DNA from: Dactylis glomerata
Taxonomy: Eukaryota; Streptophyta; Magnoliopsida; Poales; Poaceae
NCBI GenBank assembly: GCA_007115705.1
Contig: QXEO01000341.1
Location: 1,178,001-1,242,000, forward strand
Length of the DNA: 64,000 nucleotides
Reading direction: 5' to 3'
The position numbers and the translations under genes were made by a program. The stretch's first letter is position 1, and each line of letters starts with the position of its first letter. The notes under the pieces are model-generated. The model ran no database searches. It was not told the origin of the DNA and was given only the letters and a program-made list of their open reading frames with translations. Shown one piece after another: positions 20,258 through 32,185 of this stretch.

Positions 20258-22815
20258 TCGGATATGAACTCCTTCTTCCAAACTGCTTCCTCTGCCGCTT
20301 CTGAAGCAGCAATGTATTCCTCCTCTGTAGTTGATCTCGCCACCACGCTTTGCTTGGAACTCCTCCAGCTTACTGCTCCTCCATTCATAACAAATACATA
20401 CCCGGATTGAGACTTAGAGTCATCCGGATCAGTGTCAAAGCTAGCATCGACGTAACAACTTGCGACGAGCTCTTCTTCACCGCCATATACGAGAAACATA
20501 TCCTTAGTCCTTCATAAGTACTTAAGGATATTCTTGACCGCCGTCCAGTGTTCCAAACCTGGATCAGATTGGTACCTACTAGTCAAACTAATAGCATGTG
20601 CCACATCCGGTCTTGTACACAACATGGCATACATGATAGAGCCTATGGTAGAGGCATAGGGAATCTTATTCATCTCTTCTCTATCTTCAGCTGTAGCCGG
20701 GCCTTGAGTCTTACTCAAGATCTTTCCTTGCAACATAGGTAAGAACCCTTTCTTACTTTCTTCCATTCTAAACCTCTTTAGAATCTTGTCAAGGTATGTA
20801 CTTTGTGATAGCCCAATTAAGCGTCTTGATCTATCTCTATAGATTTTGATGCCTAAAATATACGCCGCTTCACCAAGGTCCTTCATTGAAAACTTACTGT
20901 TTAAGTAATCATTTATGCTCTTCAAAAGTTCCGTATCATTTCCAATCAGCAATATGTCATCCATGTACAATATTAGAAATGCTACAGAGCCCCCACTCAC
21001 TTTCTTGTAAATACAAGTTTCTCCATAAGTTTTGACAAATCCAAACCCTTTGATGACTTCGTCAAAACGGAGATTCCAACTTTGGGATGCTTGCTTCAGT
21101 CCATAAATGGATCGCTGAAGTTTGCATACCTTGTCAGCATCCTTAGGATCAACAAAACCCTTGGGCTGTACCATGTACAACCCTTCCTCAATGTTACCAT
21201 TAAGGAACGCGGTTTTCACATCCATCTGCCAAATTTCATAATCGAAAAATGCAGCAATTGCTAACATAATCCTAACAGACTTTAGCATTGCTACGGGTGA
21301 GAAAGTCTCATCGTAGTCAATTCCTTGAATTTGTCGGAAACCTTTTGCGACAAGTCGTCCTTTATAGACGGTCACATTACCATCAGCGTCTATTTTCTTC
21401 TTGAAAATCCATTTATTCTCAACGGCCTTTCGGTCATTGGGAAGTTCCACCAAAGGCAATACTTGGTTTTCATACATGGATTCCATTTCGGATTTCATGG
21501 CTTCATGCCATTTGTTGGAATCTGGGCTCATCATCGCTTCATCATACGTCGCAGGGTCATCCTTCTCAACAATGGCATTTACGACAAGATCACTGTACCA
21601 TTCAGGAGCGGCGCGTGTTCTTGTCGACCTACGAGGTTCGATAGCATCCTCTTTTGGAGTTTCATGATCTTCATCATTAGCTCCCACTTCATTTGGTGAA
21701 GTCACCACCGGAACGGTTTCCGGCGCTGCGCCACTCGCCAATTCATGAAGAGGAGGTTCAATAACCTCATCGAGTTCTACCTTCCTGCTATTCACACCTT
21801 TCGAGAGAAACTCCTTCTCCAAAAAGGACCTGTTCTTAGCAACAAACACTTTGCCTTCGGATCTGTGATAGAAGGTGTACCCAATTGTTTCTTTAGGGTA
21901 TCCTATGAAGACGCATTTTTCCGCTTTGGGTTCGAGTTTATCAGGCTGAAGTTTCTTCACATAAACATCGCATTCCCAAACTTTTAGAAATGACAGCTTA
22001 GGTTTGTTTCCAAACCATAATTCATACGGTGTCATTTCAACGGATTTAGATAGAGCCCTATTTAAAGTGAAAGCGGCTATTTCTAGCGCATATCCCCAAA
22101 AAGATAGTGGCAGATCGGTAAGAGACATCATAGACCGAACCATATCCAATAAAGTATGGTTACGACGTTCGGATACACCATTTCATTGTGGCATTCCAGC
22201 GGGAGTGAGTTCTGAAACTATTCCACATTCTCTCATATGTGTGCCAAACTCGTAACTAAGATATTCTCCTCCACGATCAGATCATAGAAATTTAATCTTT
22301 CTGTTACGATGATTTTCTACTTCACTTTGAAATTCTTTGAACTTGTGTTTCATTAAGTAAATATACCCATATCTACTTAAGTCATCAGTGAAAGTAAAAA
22401 AATAACGATATCCACCACGCGCCGGCACACTCATAGGTCCACATACATCTATATGTATGATTTCCAATAAGTCTGTCGCCAGTTCCATTGAACCGGAAAA
22501 TGGCATTCTAGTCATCTTGCCCATAAGGCATGGCTCGCATGTCTCAAATGATTCATAATCAAGTGATTCCAGAAGTCCATCCGAATGAAGTTTCTTCATG
22601 CGTTTAACACCAATATGACCCAAATGGCAGTGCCACATGTATGCGGCTATATCATCATTTAACTTAATTCTTTTGGCATTCACGTTATGAATATGTGTTT
22701 CATTACTATCAAGATTCAAAAGAAATAAACCTTTCTTCTCAGGTGCATGTCCATAAAAGATATTATTCATATAAATCAAACAACCATTGTTCTCAGACTG
22801 GAATGAATAATTGTC
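20258..22815 (-). pseudogene. Copia1 pol: integrase, reverse transcriptase, start of RNase H
   Basis: Read on the minus strand from 22815: an HHCC zinc finger (HCHLGH ... CEPC, about 22540-22660), integrase core (HIDVCGPM, FTFTDDLSRYGY), then RT with YDETFSPVAMLKSVR, QMDVKTAFLNG, YGLKQASQSWN and the catalytic YMDD (about 20960), then RNase H (YVDASFDTD, SKSQSGYVF) up to the Athila1 insertion. Interruptions are an in-frame TGA at the gag/pol linker (near 22815), one near 22280, one near 22185, and one near 20510. Three of these look like CGA to TGA and one like TGG to TGA, the signature of methylated-cytosine decay. It would copy and integrate the element if intact. Confidence 0.9.
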
Positions 22816-23949
22816 TCACACTAAACAAGATCCGGAAATAATGTTCATGCTCAACGCAGGCACCAAATAACATTTATTCAGGTTTAAAACTAATCCAGAT
22901 GGTAAATGTAGAGGCAGCGTCCCGACGGCGATCACATCAACTTTTGATCCATTGCCGACGCACGTCGTGACCTCATCCTTCGCAAGTTGCCGCTTATTCT
23001 TTAGCCCCTGTTTCGAGTTACATATGTGAGAAACTGAACGAGTATCAAATACCCAGGTGCTATTGCGACTACTAGTAAGGTACACATCAATAACATGTAT
23101 ATCATATATACCTTTGTTAATATTCCTGTTCTTCTTATCCGCCAGATACTTTGGGCAGTTGCGCTTCCAGTGCCCCGTTTCCTTGCAGTAGAAGCACTCA
23201 GTTTCAGGTTTAGGACCAGCCTTGGGTTTCTTCTCAGAACCGGCAACAGATTTGCCGTCCCACTTGTTTCTACCCTTGGACTTATTATCCTTTCTACCTT
23301 TCTTGAAATTAGTGCTCTTATTGACCATCAACACTTGATGTTCCTTTTTGATCTCCACTTCTGCAGTCTTAAGCATTGAGAGAAGCTCGAGGAGAGACTT
23401 CCTCATGCCCTGCATGTTGTAGTTCATCACAAAGCCCTTGAAGCTAGGTGGGAGAGATTGGAGAACCCGATGTATTCCCAACTCATTGGGAATCGTTATT
23501 CCCAAAGAGATGAGCTTATCGGCGTACCCAGACATTTTGAGTACGTGCTCACTAACGGAGCTGTTCTCTTCCATCATGCAGCTAAAGAACTTTTCTGAAG
23601 CATCATAACTCTCTACGGTAGTATGGGAGTCGAAGATCAGTTTCAACTCTCCCATTGTATCATAAGCATTGCTGTTCTCGAAACGTTTTCGCAGCTCCGG
23701 CTCAAGTCCATACAGTATGCCGCAATGAACTAAACTGTGGTCCTCCTTACGAGTCAGAAAAACATTTTTCTCTTCATCGGGAGCATCTTCTGTAGGCGGG
23801 TTACCTAGCGGTGCCTCAAGCACATAGCCCTTTTGAGAGGCATTGAGGAGGATCCTCAAGTTAAGTGCCCAGTTAGTGAAGTTGCTACCGTTGGTGGCTT
23901 GTTTTTCTTTCTCCATGAACGCATTGAAATTTAGAGCAGGTGGTGCCAT
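22816..23949 (-). pseudogene. Copia1 gag and protease
   Basis: The start is an ATG at 23949 (MAPPALNFNAF); the frame is open for 377 codons. The N-terminal gag is of the UBN2 type, with a Lys-rich region and one zinc knuckle CFYCKETGHWKRNC (CX2CX4HX4C, minus strand about 23140-23190). The protease follows: WVFDTRSVSHICNS. The catalytic triad DTG reads DTR, so protease activity is probably lost. It ends in the TGA that separates it from pol; in the functional family gag and pol form one frame. Gag would make the particle shell and bind element RNA. Confidence 0.9.
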
Positions 23950-25113
23950 GATCTACAAATTATTTGCAAAGTTAATTTAGACTAAGTTCAAAATAGAATG
24001 AGTTCAGGTTAAATAAAAATTCTACATGAACTCCCACTTAAAAGCAACATCCCTCCTAGTTTTCTTAAGTGATTACACGAACCAAATCCACTATACCGCA
24101 ACCGATCATCAAGTGCAACGGCATAGTTTCAAAGGCGAACATCACCATGTTCATCATATCAACCATATGACTCATGATTAACCTTTCGGTTCGTGTTCCG
24201 AGGCCATGTCTGTACATGCTAGGCTCGCCAAGTAGAACCATAACATTTGCTTGTGTAAAACTGTCTTACACCCGTCGTATGTGAACGTAGAGTCTATCAC
24301 ACCCGATCATCACGAGGTGTCTCAAAATGACGAACTTTCTTGACGGTGCATGTTATGGGAGAACACATTTTATCTTGATATTTATGTGAGAGGGATCATC
24401 TTATAATGCTACCGCACGATCAAATCTAAGCAGAATAAGATGCATAAAAGGATAAACATCACATGCATATATAATGTGATATGATATGGTCCTTCACGCA
24501 TTCGATCTCCATCTTGTGCGTCATGGCATGATCTCCATCATTTCACCGGCGTCGCACCAAGGTCCATGGCGCGCCACCTTGGTTGTCTTCCTTCATTACA
24601 ATATATCACTTGGATATATATATTCGGCTCGCAGGCCATTTAAATGTAAAGACAACCATATGGCTCCTGCCGGTTGTTTATAACTTACAAAAAGGATCAT
24701 CGCATACAATTTGTAACATAAACAATTTAACCATATCACATCACATGCCCTGCAAAAACAAGTTAGACGTTTCTAATTTGTCTTGCATATTTTACGTGGT
24801 TTGGGGCTTTCTAGGAAGAACCGTTCTTACCTACGAACATGTAACCACAACGGTGATAAAAATATTATTAACAACTCTTTGTAAAATAGATCATAACTAT
24901 AGTGGGAGAAACGTGCACCCGCAAAGCCACATATGCCGAAGCATGTAAAGTGTGGGACAAGTCTCGTGAACGCGGTCACGTAAGGTTAGTCTCGGGCAGC
25001 TTCAATCCCACTATGCAACTATGATCCAAAATACCAAAAAATTGCAATAACATGATCATCAACGCCCACATCCATATGTGTTCTAACCGTGCATACCAAC
25101 TACACATAGAGAT
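23950..25113 (-). other. Copia1 5' leader
   Basis: The 1.16-kb untranslated leader between PBS and gag has no credible gene. It is highly similar to the leader of Copia2 (43905-44994). This region carries packaging signals in BARE-type elements; no specific signal can be shown here. Confidence 0.75.
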
Positions 25114-25126
25114 GGCTCTGATACCA
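25114..25126 (-). promoter_or_regulatory. Primer-binding site of Copia1
   Basis: The minus strand reads TGGTATCAGAGCC, complementary to the initiator tRNA-Met 3' end, one base from the LTR, as usual in plant Copia elements. Confidence 0.9.
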
Positions 25127-25127
25127 C

Positions 25128-26829
25128 TGATGGGTTCGTAACATAGAAAACAAAAAAAATTCCTACGCATGAACACATAAACTAGCCAAGAACATCTACA
25201 AGATGGTAGCAACAGAGACTAACCCTTGAAGACCGGTAGCGGGGATTACGTTCCCGCACAAACATTGCCGATGGAGAGTCGAGGAAGACGCACGTAGTCG
25301 ACGTAGTCGTTCACTTGACGTAGTCGACATAGTGGTTCACTTGACGATCACGAGATCGTGTATACGGCGCCACAACCGGCAGCGCCCCCATGCTCGGTCT
25401 CACGTCCGACTCGTCATCGACTCCTCCACGCCCTCGGTCTAGCGGGGCAGCAGAAGAAGGGATATGCCGGACACTCCAACACTCACTTCTCCAAGTGTGT
25501 GAAAGTCGAACTAACAATCCGGTAGAGCTTCGCTAAGCCAAGACGGATTTGGGGCAGCAACTTTGCGGGAGAGGGAAGAACCAAAAGTGTGTGAAACTTG
25601 GAGGAGAGGGGGGTTTATAGGGGAGAACGGGGCAGCCCCCCTTGGGGGGTGCGCCGGCCCCTAGGAGGAGGTCCTCCTCCTCATCATGGTGGTAACCCCC
25701 CCCCCCTTCATTCCCTTCATGGTGGTAACCCCCTCATCAACATGAGGTAACCCCCATTTTAATTTTGCATGACATTCATGCTAATTAAAATTCACACTTA
25801 TTGATTTAATAAAACATTTTTATTTCTTTAATATTTGTTAATTCATTCAATTAAGAAACATTAACAAATACACCCTTGAGTTATTTCAATATCCCAAAAC
25901 AGTTTCGGTGCTTTTCTGAAACAACCCTCATGATGTCCTGTAATTCGATCGGAGTATCGTATCCACTCAAAAATGACGGCGAACCTTAAGTGTGTCACCC
26001 TACGGTTCATGAATAACGTGGACATGATCGAGACTCCTCTCCGATGAATAATCATCAGCGAGATCTGGAAATCCATGATGACTCCCACTTACTCAACGAT
26101 GAACTAGTGATCGTGTGAACCAATAATGAACATAGTTTATTCCTTTTGTCTGGCGATATTATTACTTGTCCGAGATCCGATCATTTGGTATCAACCATAC
26201 CTAGTTCGATCTCGTTCCCGACAAGTCTCTTTACTCGTTCCGTGATAGTGCATTCCCGTGACCTAGTCACATGCTTGCAAGCGATTCTAATGCAATATCA
26301 CCGAGAAGGGCCAGAGAATATCTTCCCGTCATCGGGTCAGACAAATTCCACTCTTGATCCATGAGCCTCAACTAATACTTTCAGAATATCCAAATCAACC
26401 TTTATAATCACCCTGTAACGGTGTGACGTTTGATATCATCAAAGCACTCTTCCGGCATCAGTGATTAACATAATCTCATGGTCTGAGGATTAGAACTATT
26501 TCGTATGAGTTTGATATAACAATGAACTTGATGACTTGATCGTATTGCTATTCGTACTATGGGTGTGAGTGTTCATCACATCATTCTTCTAATGATATGA
26601 CCCCGTTATTAACAACATCCAATGTTCATGATCAGGAAACCTTGATCATCGGTTAATCAACGAGCTAGTATAAAAGAGAGGCTTTACTAGGAACCCTTTT
26701 AGTTTATTAATCACACAAGTATTAATGTTTCCGATTAATACAATTCTAGCATGAGAAATAAACATCTATTATGAACACGGAATAATATAATAACAACTTT
26801 CTTATTGCCTCTCGGGCATATTCCTTTCA
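25128..26829 (-). repeat. 5' LTR of Copia1 (1702 bp)
   Basis: Starts TGATGGGTTCG and ends CCTTTCA on the plus strand, followed by CTTAC. Same content as 9760-11459, with substitutions and a longer poly-C near 25700. Confidence 0.9.
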
Positions 26830-27222
26830 CTTACGTGGATGACGTGGTGGTGAAGACTAAGCAGAGCAGCATGCTCCTGGACGATCTCAAGGAGACCTTT
26901 GCCAACCTGCGGCGCTATCGCATGAAGCTCAATCCTGAGAAGTGCACCTTTGGCATGCCGGCTGGACAGCTCCTAGGTTATATCGTTTCCTAGCGAGGGA
27001 TCGAGGCTAACCCCTCGAAGATAAAAGCCATCGAGGCCCTAGAGCCGCCCACCCAGCTCAGAGATGTGCAGAAGTTTGCTGGATGCTTGGCCTCGCTCAG
27101 CCAGTTTGTCAGCCGGCTTGGGGAGAAGGCCATGCCGCTATACCAGCTGATGAAGAAGATGGACCATTTCGTTTGGTCCCAGCGCGCTGATGATGCCTTC
27201 AATGACCTCAAGCGAGCCTTAT
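26830..27222 (+). pseudogene. Reverse transcriptase of A1, continued (YVDD box to thumb)
   Basis: The frame resumes with VDDVVVKTKQS (catalytic Asp pair), LNPEKCTFGMPAGQLLGYIVS, an in-frame TAG at about 26992, then the conserved KIKAIEALEPPTQLRDVQKFAGCLASLSQFVSRL-type connection (short motifs KFAGCLASL, YQLMKK). It ends where B2 is inserted; TSD CTTAT is 27218-27222. The stop and the upstream frameshifts mark it as dead. Confidence 0.85.
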
Positions 27223-27557
27223 TGACAAGGGTATAGCTAATAGAGCCCGCTAGTTGAGTACCCCTGAGGCCCGTTAAGCTAGGCCCAATTGTAATGATAA
27301 TCGAGATACGAGTTCTTACTGTATGTCGATATTGTAATATGTATCGGATCCCACCCGATCCTCGAGACCTGGCCATCTATATATAGGGGCCAGGAGGGGA
27401 CGGTGTGGGACGGATTGAAAGCAAGCAAGGTTCAACACCCAAGTTTACTTTCGATATACACCTGTTTCAACTAACTTTACCTTCGAGTTCATCCGACGCC
27501 CTATCTCCCTGATCCTAAGTCCTTCATTTAGGACATTTGTCGAGTTAACCCTTGTCA
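27223..27557 (+). repeat. 5' LTR of B2 (335 bp)
   Basis: Starts TGACAAGGGT and ends ACCCTTGTCA, a perfect 10-bp terminal inverted repeat. A TATA box TATATATA lies at 27378-27385. Confidence 0.95.
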
Positions 27558-27559
27558 AT

Positions 27560-27576
27560 TGGCGCCGACCGTGGGG
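27560..27576 (+). promoter_or_regulatory. Primer-binding site of B2
   Basis: TGGCGCCGACCGTGGGG two bases after the LTR, closely related to the A-family site TGGCGCCCACCGTGGGG. Confidence 0.85.
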
Positions 27577-27594
27577 ACTCTAGGCGTTGGAATC

Positions 27595-29726
27595 ATGAAT
27601 TCGATGGCTTTTTCGCTTTTAGCCAATAGCAGCACAAGACTCGACGAAAGTCAAGAGGTGGAGTTGACAATCGGAAGTCTAAGCATCTTCATTGGGCCTT
27701 CGGGTTCGACTCGCCTTTTAGATCCGGCGAAACCAGATCCGTCGGCAAGTGAGCCCGAAACAGTAGCAATGATGGAATATTCTGAAGGCTCTTCCAGCAA
27801 GGTAAACTCGCCGGTCAGCTTAGGAGAAGCACAGGAGAGAAAATCGCAGAAGGCGACGAAACAATGGAAAATTTTGACTTAGGAGTCCAGCTCGAAGATC
27901 TCGTGATTTGCCACGACGATATCTCAGACAAATCAATAGATATGTGGAAGACAGGGTTAGAGCTTTCTGAAGATGATGACTCGATCTTCTCAAGCTTTAA
28001 TAACAAAATCGGCAAACAATGCTAGGTGCTCGCCATTGTAGGAGACAATTCAGACGAATTCAACGAAAACAACAATCCAGTGCTAAACCCGGCAAATATC
28101 GATAGAGGAGCAAATCATCTAACAGAAGGGCAAACAGCAGACTCCCTCGCAACCAAGGAAAAAATTCAATTATCAGTCGATGAATGGAGAGTAATAAGGG
28201 AAGCCGTACAACATGGCACGCCAATACCATCAAATTCCAGCAAGGATATGCTCCTGGGGTATCACTATGCCCTAAGGCAACAGGCAAAACAATTAGCAAA
28301 GGAGAAAATAGACATACAAAAAAGAAAAGACTCAGCCATTGCAGCCAGCAATGCCGCTCGCAGAGCACGAAGCGATGCATCACATACTAACACAAGGAGG
28401 AATCGTCGACATGGTTCAAGGTACGAAAACCTCGAGTACTCAGAAAGGCAAAGCATCTCCAAAAATCTCGATTTGTTCTTCCTATCGGTCGATGAGCAGG
28501 GAAACATCATACCAAAAACTCCCGAAGCAGCACTGGTGGCAGCTCAAGCGTATCTATTTACAACTGGACCAAGTCCAGGGGACCCTAGGGAGCATATGCA
28601 CAGAGCAGCGCTGAACGGACTAAAGATGGTGGGCAACAAGCTATCAGCAAAAGAAGAGGAGGTATATCACAACAAGGAAACACACAAGCCAAGATCACCT
28701 CGCCGTCACAATAGTCCTCGGCGCAGAAGCAGTAGTTGACGATCTCGATTGCCATCACCAAGATAGCACGGGAGCCCAAAACATGGAGGAACCCGAAGAT
28801 CTCGATCTCCAAACATAAAGTACGGCTATGAAGATGACGAAAAGGAGATGGGAGCATCGTGCTTTACCCGCAGGGTTCGCACTACGCCAGTACCCAAGGG
28901 GTTCAAACTACCTCATGATCAGCAAAAGTACGATGGATCACAGGAACCGCAGTCATGGCTCTCAGACTATCTACAAGCAGTACAAATATTGGGAGGAACC
29001 AAAGAAACAACTATGCAAAGTTTGCAACTACACCTCACCGGCGCAGCAAGGTCATGGTTGAGCAAACTAGAGAAAGAAACTATTGGAAGTTGGGAAGATC
29101 TCACGAAGCAATTTACAAGCAACTTCAGGTCAACATACAAGCGGCCGACATCGATAGAAGAAGTCAAAGCATGCGTGCAACAACGCGAAGAAACCCTAAG
29201 GGCATACATCCAAAGATGGAGTCTTATCAAAAATTCAGCAGTTGAAGTTTCAGACGAAAGAGCAATAGACGCGTTCATAATTGGATTAAGGCGAAGAGAC
29301 CTAGTTGAAGAGATGGGCAGAATCAAGCCAAAAATAGTGTCAGACCTCATGGACGTAGCAAACAGATTTGTAGACGGAGAAGATGCATGCAACAACAAGC
29401 GGACGCGATCACCAGAGGATGATAGAAGAAACAGATATGGAAGCCAAAGAAGAAGGTCCCGCAATTATGACAACTATGGCTCCCACAGCCAAGTAGCCGC
29501 GGGATATAAGGACAATAGCTACGAAGGGAGTGATCACAGAAGCTCAGGATATCGAAGCTACGGAAAAGAGTACTACAAAAAATTTCTGACAAGAGAGTCC
29601 AGAGAGTACAACCCATCGCGAGAAGACATGTTAAATGGGCCTTGTCATATACACTCAGCATTCGTCGATGGAAAGCGAGTATCCATGCATGTAATGAAAG
29701 ATTGCACAACATTCTTGAAACTCTAA
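27595..29726 (+). pseudogene. gag of B2, with in-frame stops
   Basis: The first ATG is at 27595 (MNSMAFSLL). Open pieces are 27595-27882, 28026-28739 and 28848-29726, separated by stops and a frame change. The middle piece is charged, with KQLAKEKIDIQKRKDS helices and an Arg/Ser-rich end (RSPRRHNSPRRRSSS). The third holds the gag core: PQSWLSDYLQAV, SLQLHLTGAARSWL, WEDLTKQFTSNF, LRAYIQRWSLIKNSA, DAFIIGLRRRDLVEEMG, then an Arg-rich, Tyr/Ser/Gly tail. No CCHC knuckle is visible. It would encode particle protein; present stops make a full product impossible without readthrough. Confidence 0.8.
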
Positions 29727-30671
29727 GAAGCAGCACTAAGCAAGCAAATCGAAGCAAAGCGACAAGGATACGAAGGAAACAACAAACCACCCACAAATCA
29801 ACAAGGGAACAATGGAGCTTCTCAAGGGCAAGACCAGCCAAGATAGGGACGCAACGATGACGGAGGGTACGTTCCATCTAAGGGGCATATTACAGCAATG
29901 ATACAACCCGTGCCCAAGTCAAAGAAAGAAGAAAAAAGCATTACCCGACAAGTCAACCTAGCAGTTACTTCACCTCCAGCTACAATGGAATATCTACACT
30001 GGTCAGAACAACCAATCGAGTTCAACAGAGAAGATCACCCTATAACAGTACCTCGGCCAGGAAATGCGCCCCTGGTACTCAAAGCACAAATTGGCACGTA
30101 CGATGTCGACAGAATATTTATGGACGCGGGAAGTGGAATCAATTTGATATATGCGAAAACGCTCAGAGCAATGCATATATCACTAGAGTTCCTGAAGCCA
30201 ACATACTGTTCCTTCCACGGGATCGTTCCAGGAAGTGCCAATTATCCACTAGGTCGGATAGCACTCAATGTTTGCTTCGGCAACCGACAAAACTACAGAA
30301 GAGAAAATCTGGACTTCGAGGTCATGGACTGGCCATCTCAGTATCATGCGATCCTCGGGCGACCCGCGTTTTCACGATTCATGGCAGTACCTCACTATAC
30401 GTATCTAGTACTCAAGATGCCAGGACCAAAGGGAATAATCACAGTAAAGGGAAGCTTCAAAGTTTCAGACCTATGCAACAAGGAGTTCCACAAGATGGCA
30501 CAAAACTTTGGCATGATAGCCAACTATGCAGAAAAGGCGAAAAGCATGACTACGGAAGGCGACAAGCTACCCGAAGGACGTACTGCGGAGCCAGAGATGA
30601 AGAAACCACGAGTAGAAGCATCAGGAGAAGACAAAGCTGCAGAAGAAGAAGAGAAGGCCACGACGGCATAA
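29727..30671 (+). pseudogene. Protease region of B2, end of sense coding
   Basis: After a stop near 29850 the frame is open to TAA 30671. The aspartic protease active site reads FMDAGSGINLIYA (about 30119-30157) instead of the more common D-S/T-G, and is followed by the conserved HAILGRPAFSRFMAVPHYTYLVLKM block. The C-terminus is Lys/Glu-rich. The frame ends where RT would normally continue. Nothing of RT or integrase follows, so the element depends on a relative for replication. Confidence 0.8.
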
Positions 30672-31224
30672 GTATCAAGAACAGCAACGTAGAGTAGAAG
30701 AGTAAGGCTGTAAAAGCCACGAGTTATCCTAGGGCAATGCCCTCTAGATCCAGAACACAGGCCACAGGCCGGATCTCTTGGGTCACCCCATGTATCTTAC
30801 ATTACAAGTATAATAAAGACAAAGCATTCCTCATATTCGAGTTTACGAGTCTATCAAAAGACAAATGCGGCAAACGCACGAATCATATAAAAACGCTCTG
30901 AGAACGGATTTCAGACATATAGTCGTGGAATAAGAAACTCTCACGTTCCACATATACACGAGTATTACAACATCGGGTTATCAGAATCGTCTACACCTAA
31001 AGGATCTAAATAGTGATACTCGCGGAAAAACGCGGCATCCTCCCGCATATACACGAGTATTACAACGCTCTGAGAACGGATTTCAGACATATAGTCGTGG
31101 AATAAGAAACTCTCATGTTCCACATATACACGAGTATTACAACATCGGGTTATCAGAATCGTCTACACCTAAAGGATCTAAATAGTGATACTCGCGGAAA
31201 AACGCGGCATCCTCCCGCAACAGC
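30672..31224 (+). other. B2 intergenic segment with 172-bp tandem duplication
   Basis: Non-coding. It contains the tandem repeat described separately (30894-31219) and forms the convergent end of the sense gag-pro and antisense transcripts; terminators were not identified. Confidence 0.6.
30894..31219. repeat. Tandem duplication, 172-bp period, about 1.9 copies
   Basis: CGCTCTGAGAACGG starts at 30894 and again at 31066; the two units are nearly identical up to CCTCCCGC at 31049 and 31219. Confidence 0.9.
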
Positions 31225-32061
31225 CTAGCTATAATCCTTCGAGCAGGCTGTCAGGTACTCTCCAGATGTACTCGCAGAGTAGCTCCCACCTGGAGGATAG
31301 CTCAGCGACATAGAGCTATAATTAAGTCTTGGGTACCACTTATGCATCCACCCAAGAGCAAAATTGGCACCTGCCACTAAGTTTAGTTCTATCAGCCGAT
31401 GAATACACTGACTGGATCTAAAAGCGTCGAGTAGCAGTGGGAAACTTCGGCAACCATCAACTGACTCTCCGATATGCTGGGCGCGGTCCTGGAGTAGTAC
31501 GATAGCACGGCGGCGTCGAGGATCAGCCCACAAACTATCAATACCCTCTGACATTTTTTCCAGAGCCGTATTTCGCTCGGCAACCCGATGAGCCTCAGCA
31601 GCAAAATCCAAACAAGTACCTAAAAGGACAAAGGACATCACAAGGCAGCAATGGAACAAAATGAAAAAAGAGAAGTCGCAAGGAATCTTACATCGCAACA
31701 TCTCGCAAGCAGACTCGATAATGCCGATGACAAAAGAGTTGCATTCTTCATGATGCACAACCTTCGCCATCAGACTAGACACCTTATCATCAAGAATAGA
31801 TATCTGCTTCATCAAGCCACAAGTTTTGTAGCTTTGTCTATAGTCATATGCGCTTGGCGTTTGGCTAAAGTCAAGCGGTTCTGAAGATCCGAAATCCTTG
31901 AAGAATATCGGCGCATTGGCAGCAACGGCGAGGAGGCGACGAAACTTTAGAATCAAAAGCACCGGCAGAAGATGGAGCCTGAGCACGACTTGAAGGTTCA
32001 CCAATACGCATAGACTGAAAGCCAAAAGAAAGGAAAGGAGAAGCATTTCAGAAGCTAACAT
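31225..32061 (-). pseudogene. Antisense coding remnant: C-terminal part of a coiled-coil transposon protein
   Basis: The minus strand contains two convincing pieces. A helical stretch (KQISILDDKVSSLMAKV, IGIIESACEML, about 31690-31830) is followed, after an apparent intron or frame change, by ERNTALEKMSEGIDSLWAD, RAQHIGESVDGC and LVAGANFALGWMHKW, ending in a Ser/Tyr-rich tail (stop near 31225). This ending resembles C-termini of grass 'gypsy type transposon' proteins as I remember them. It may be additional exons of the upstream antisense gene or a second, duplicated gene; a stop at about 32186 separates them. Not intact. Confidence 0.45.
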
Positions 32062-32185
32062 GATATATCATAGAAAGGAAGCATATTTACATAGATATAA
32101 ACCCTCTGACTAAAGTTCTCGGGTTGCACACGACTAAAGGTTTTTACATCAAAAGCAGAAATTGAAAATTACAACAAGAGACCGA

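Larger units (their letters stand above)
9760..26829 (-). mobile_element. Copia1: Angela/BARE-like Copia element (minus strand) containing Athila1
   Basis: Both LTRs, PBS, PPT and gag-pol are recognisable on the minus strand, with perfect target duplication CTTAC (9755-9759 and 26830-26834). The LTR begins, in element orientation, TGAAAG(G/T)AATATGCCCGAGAGGC, which resembles the Angela/BARE/WIS group of Triticeae. Gag-pol is one frame broken by four in-frame stops and the Athila1 insertion (11767-20252). Without that insertion the element is about 8.6 kb, normal for the group. The two LTRs differ at scattered sites, so the insertion is not very recent. Confidence 0.9.
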
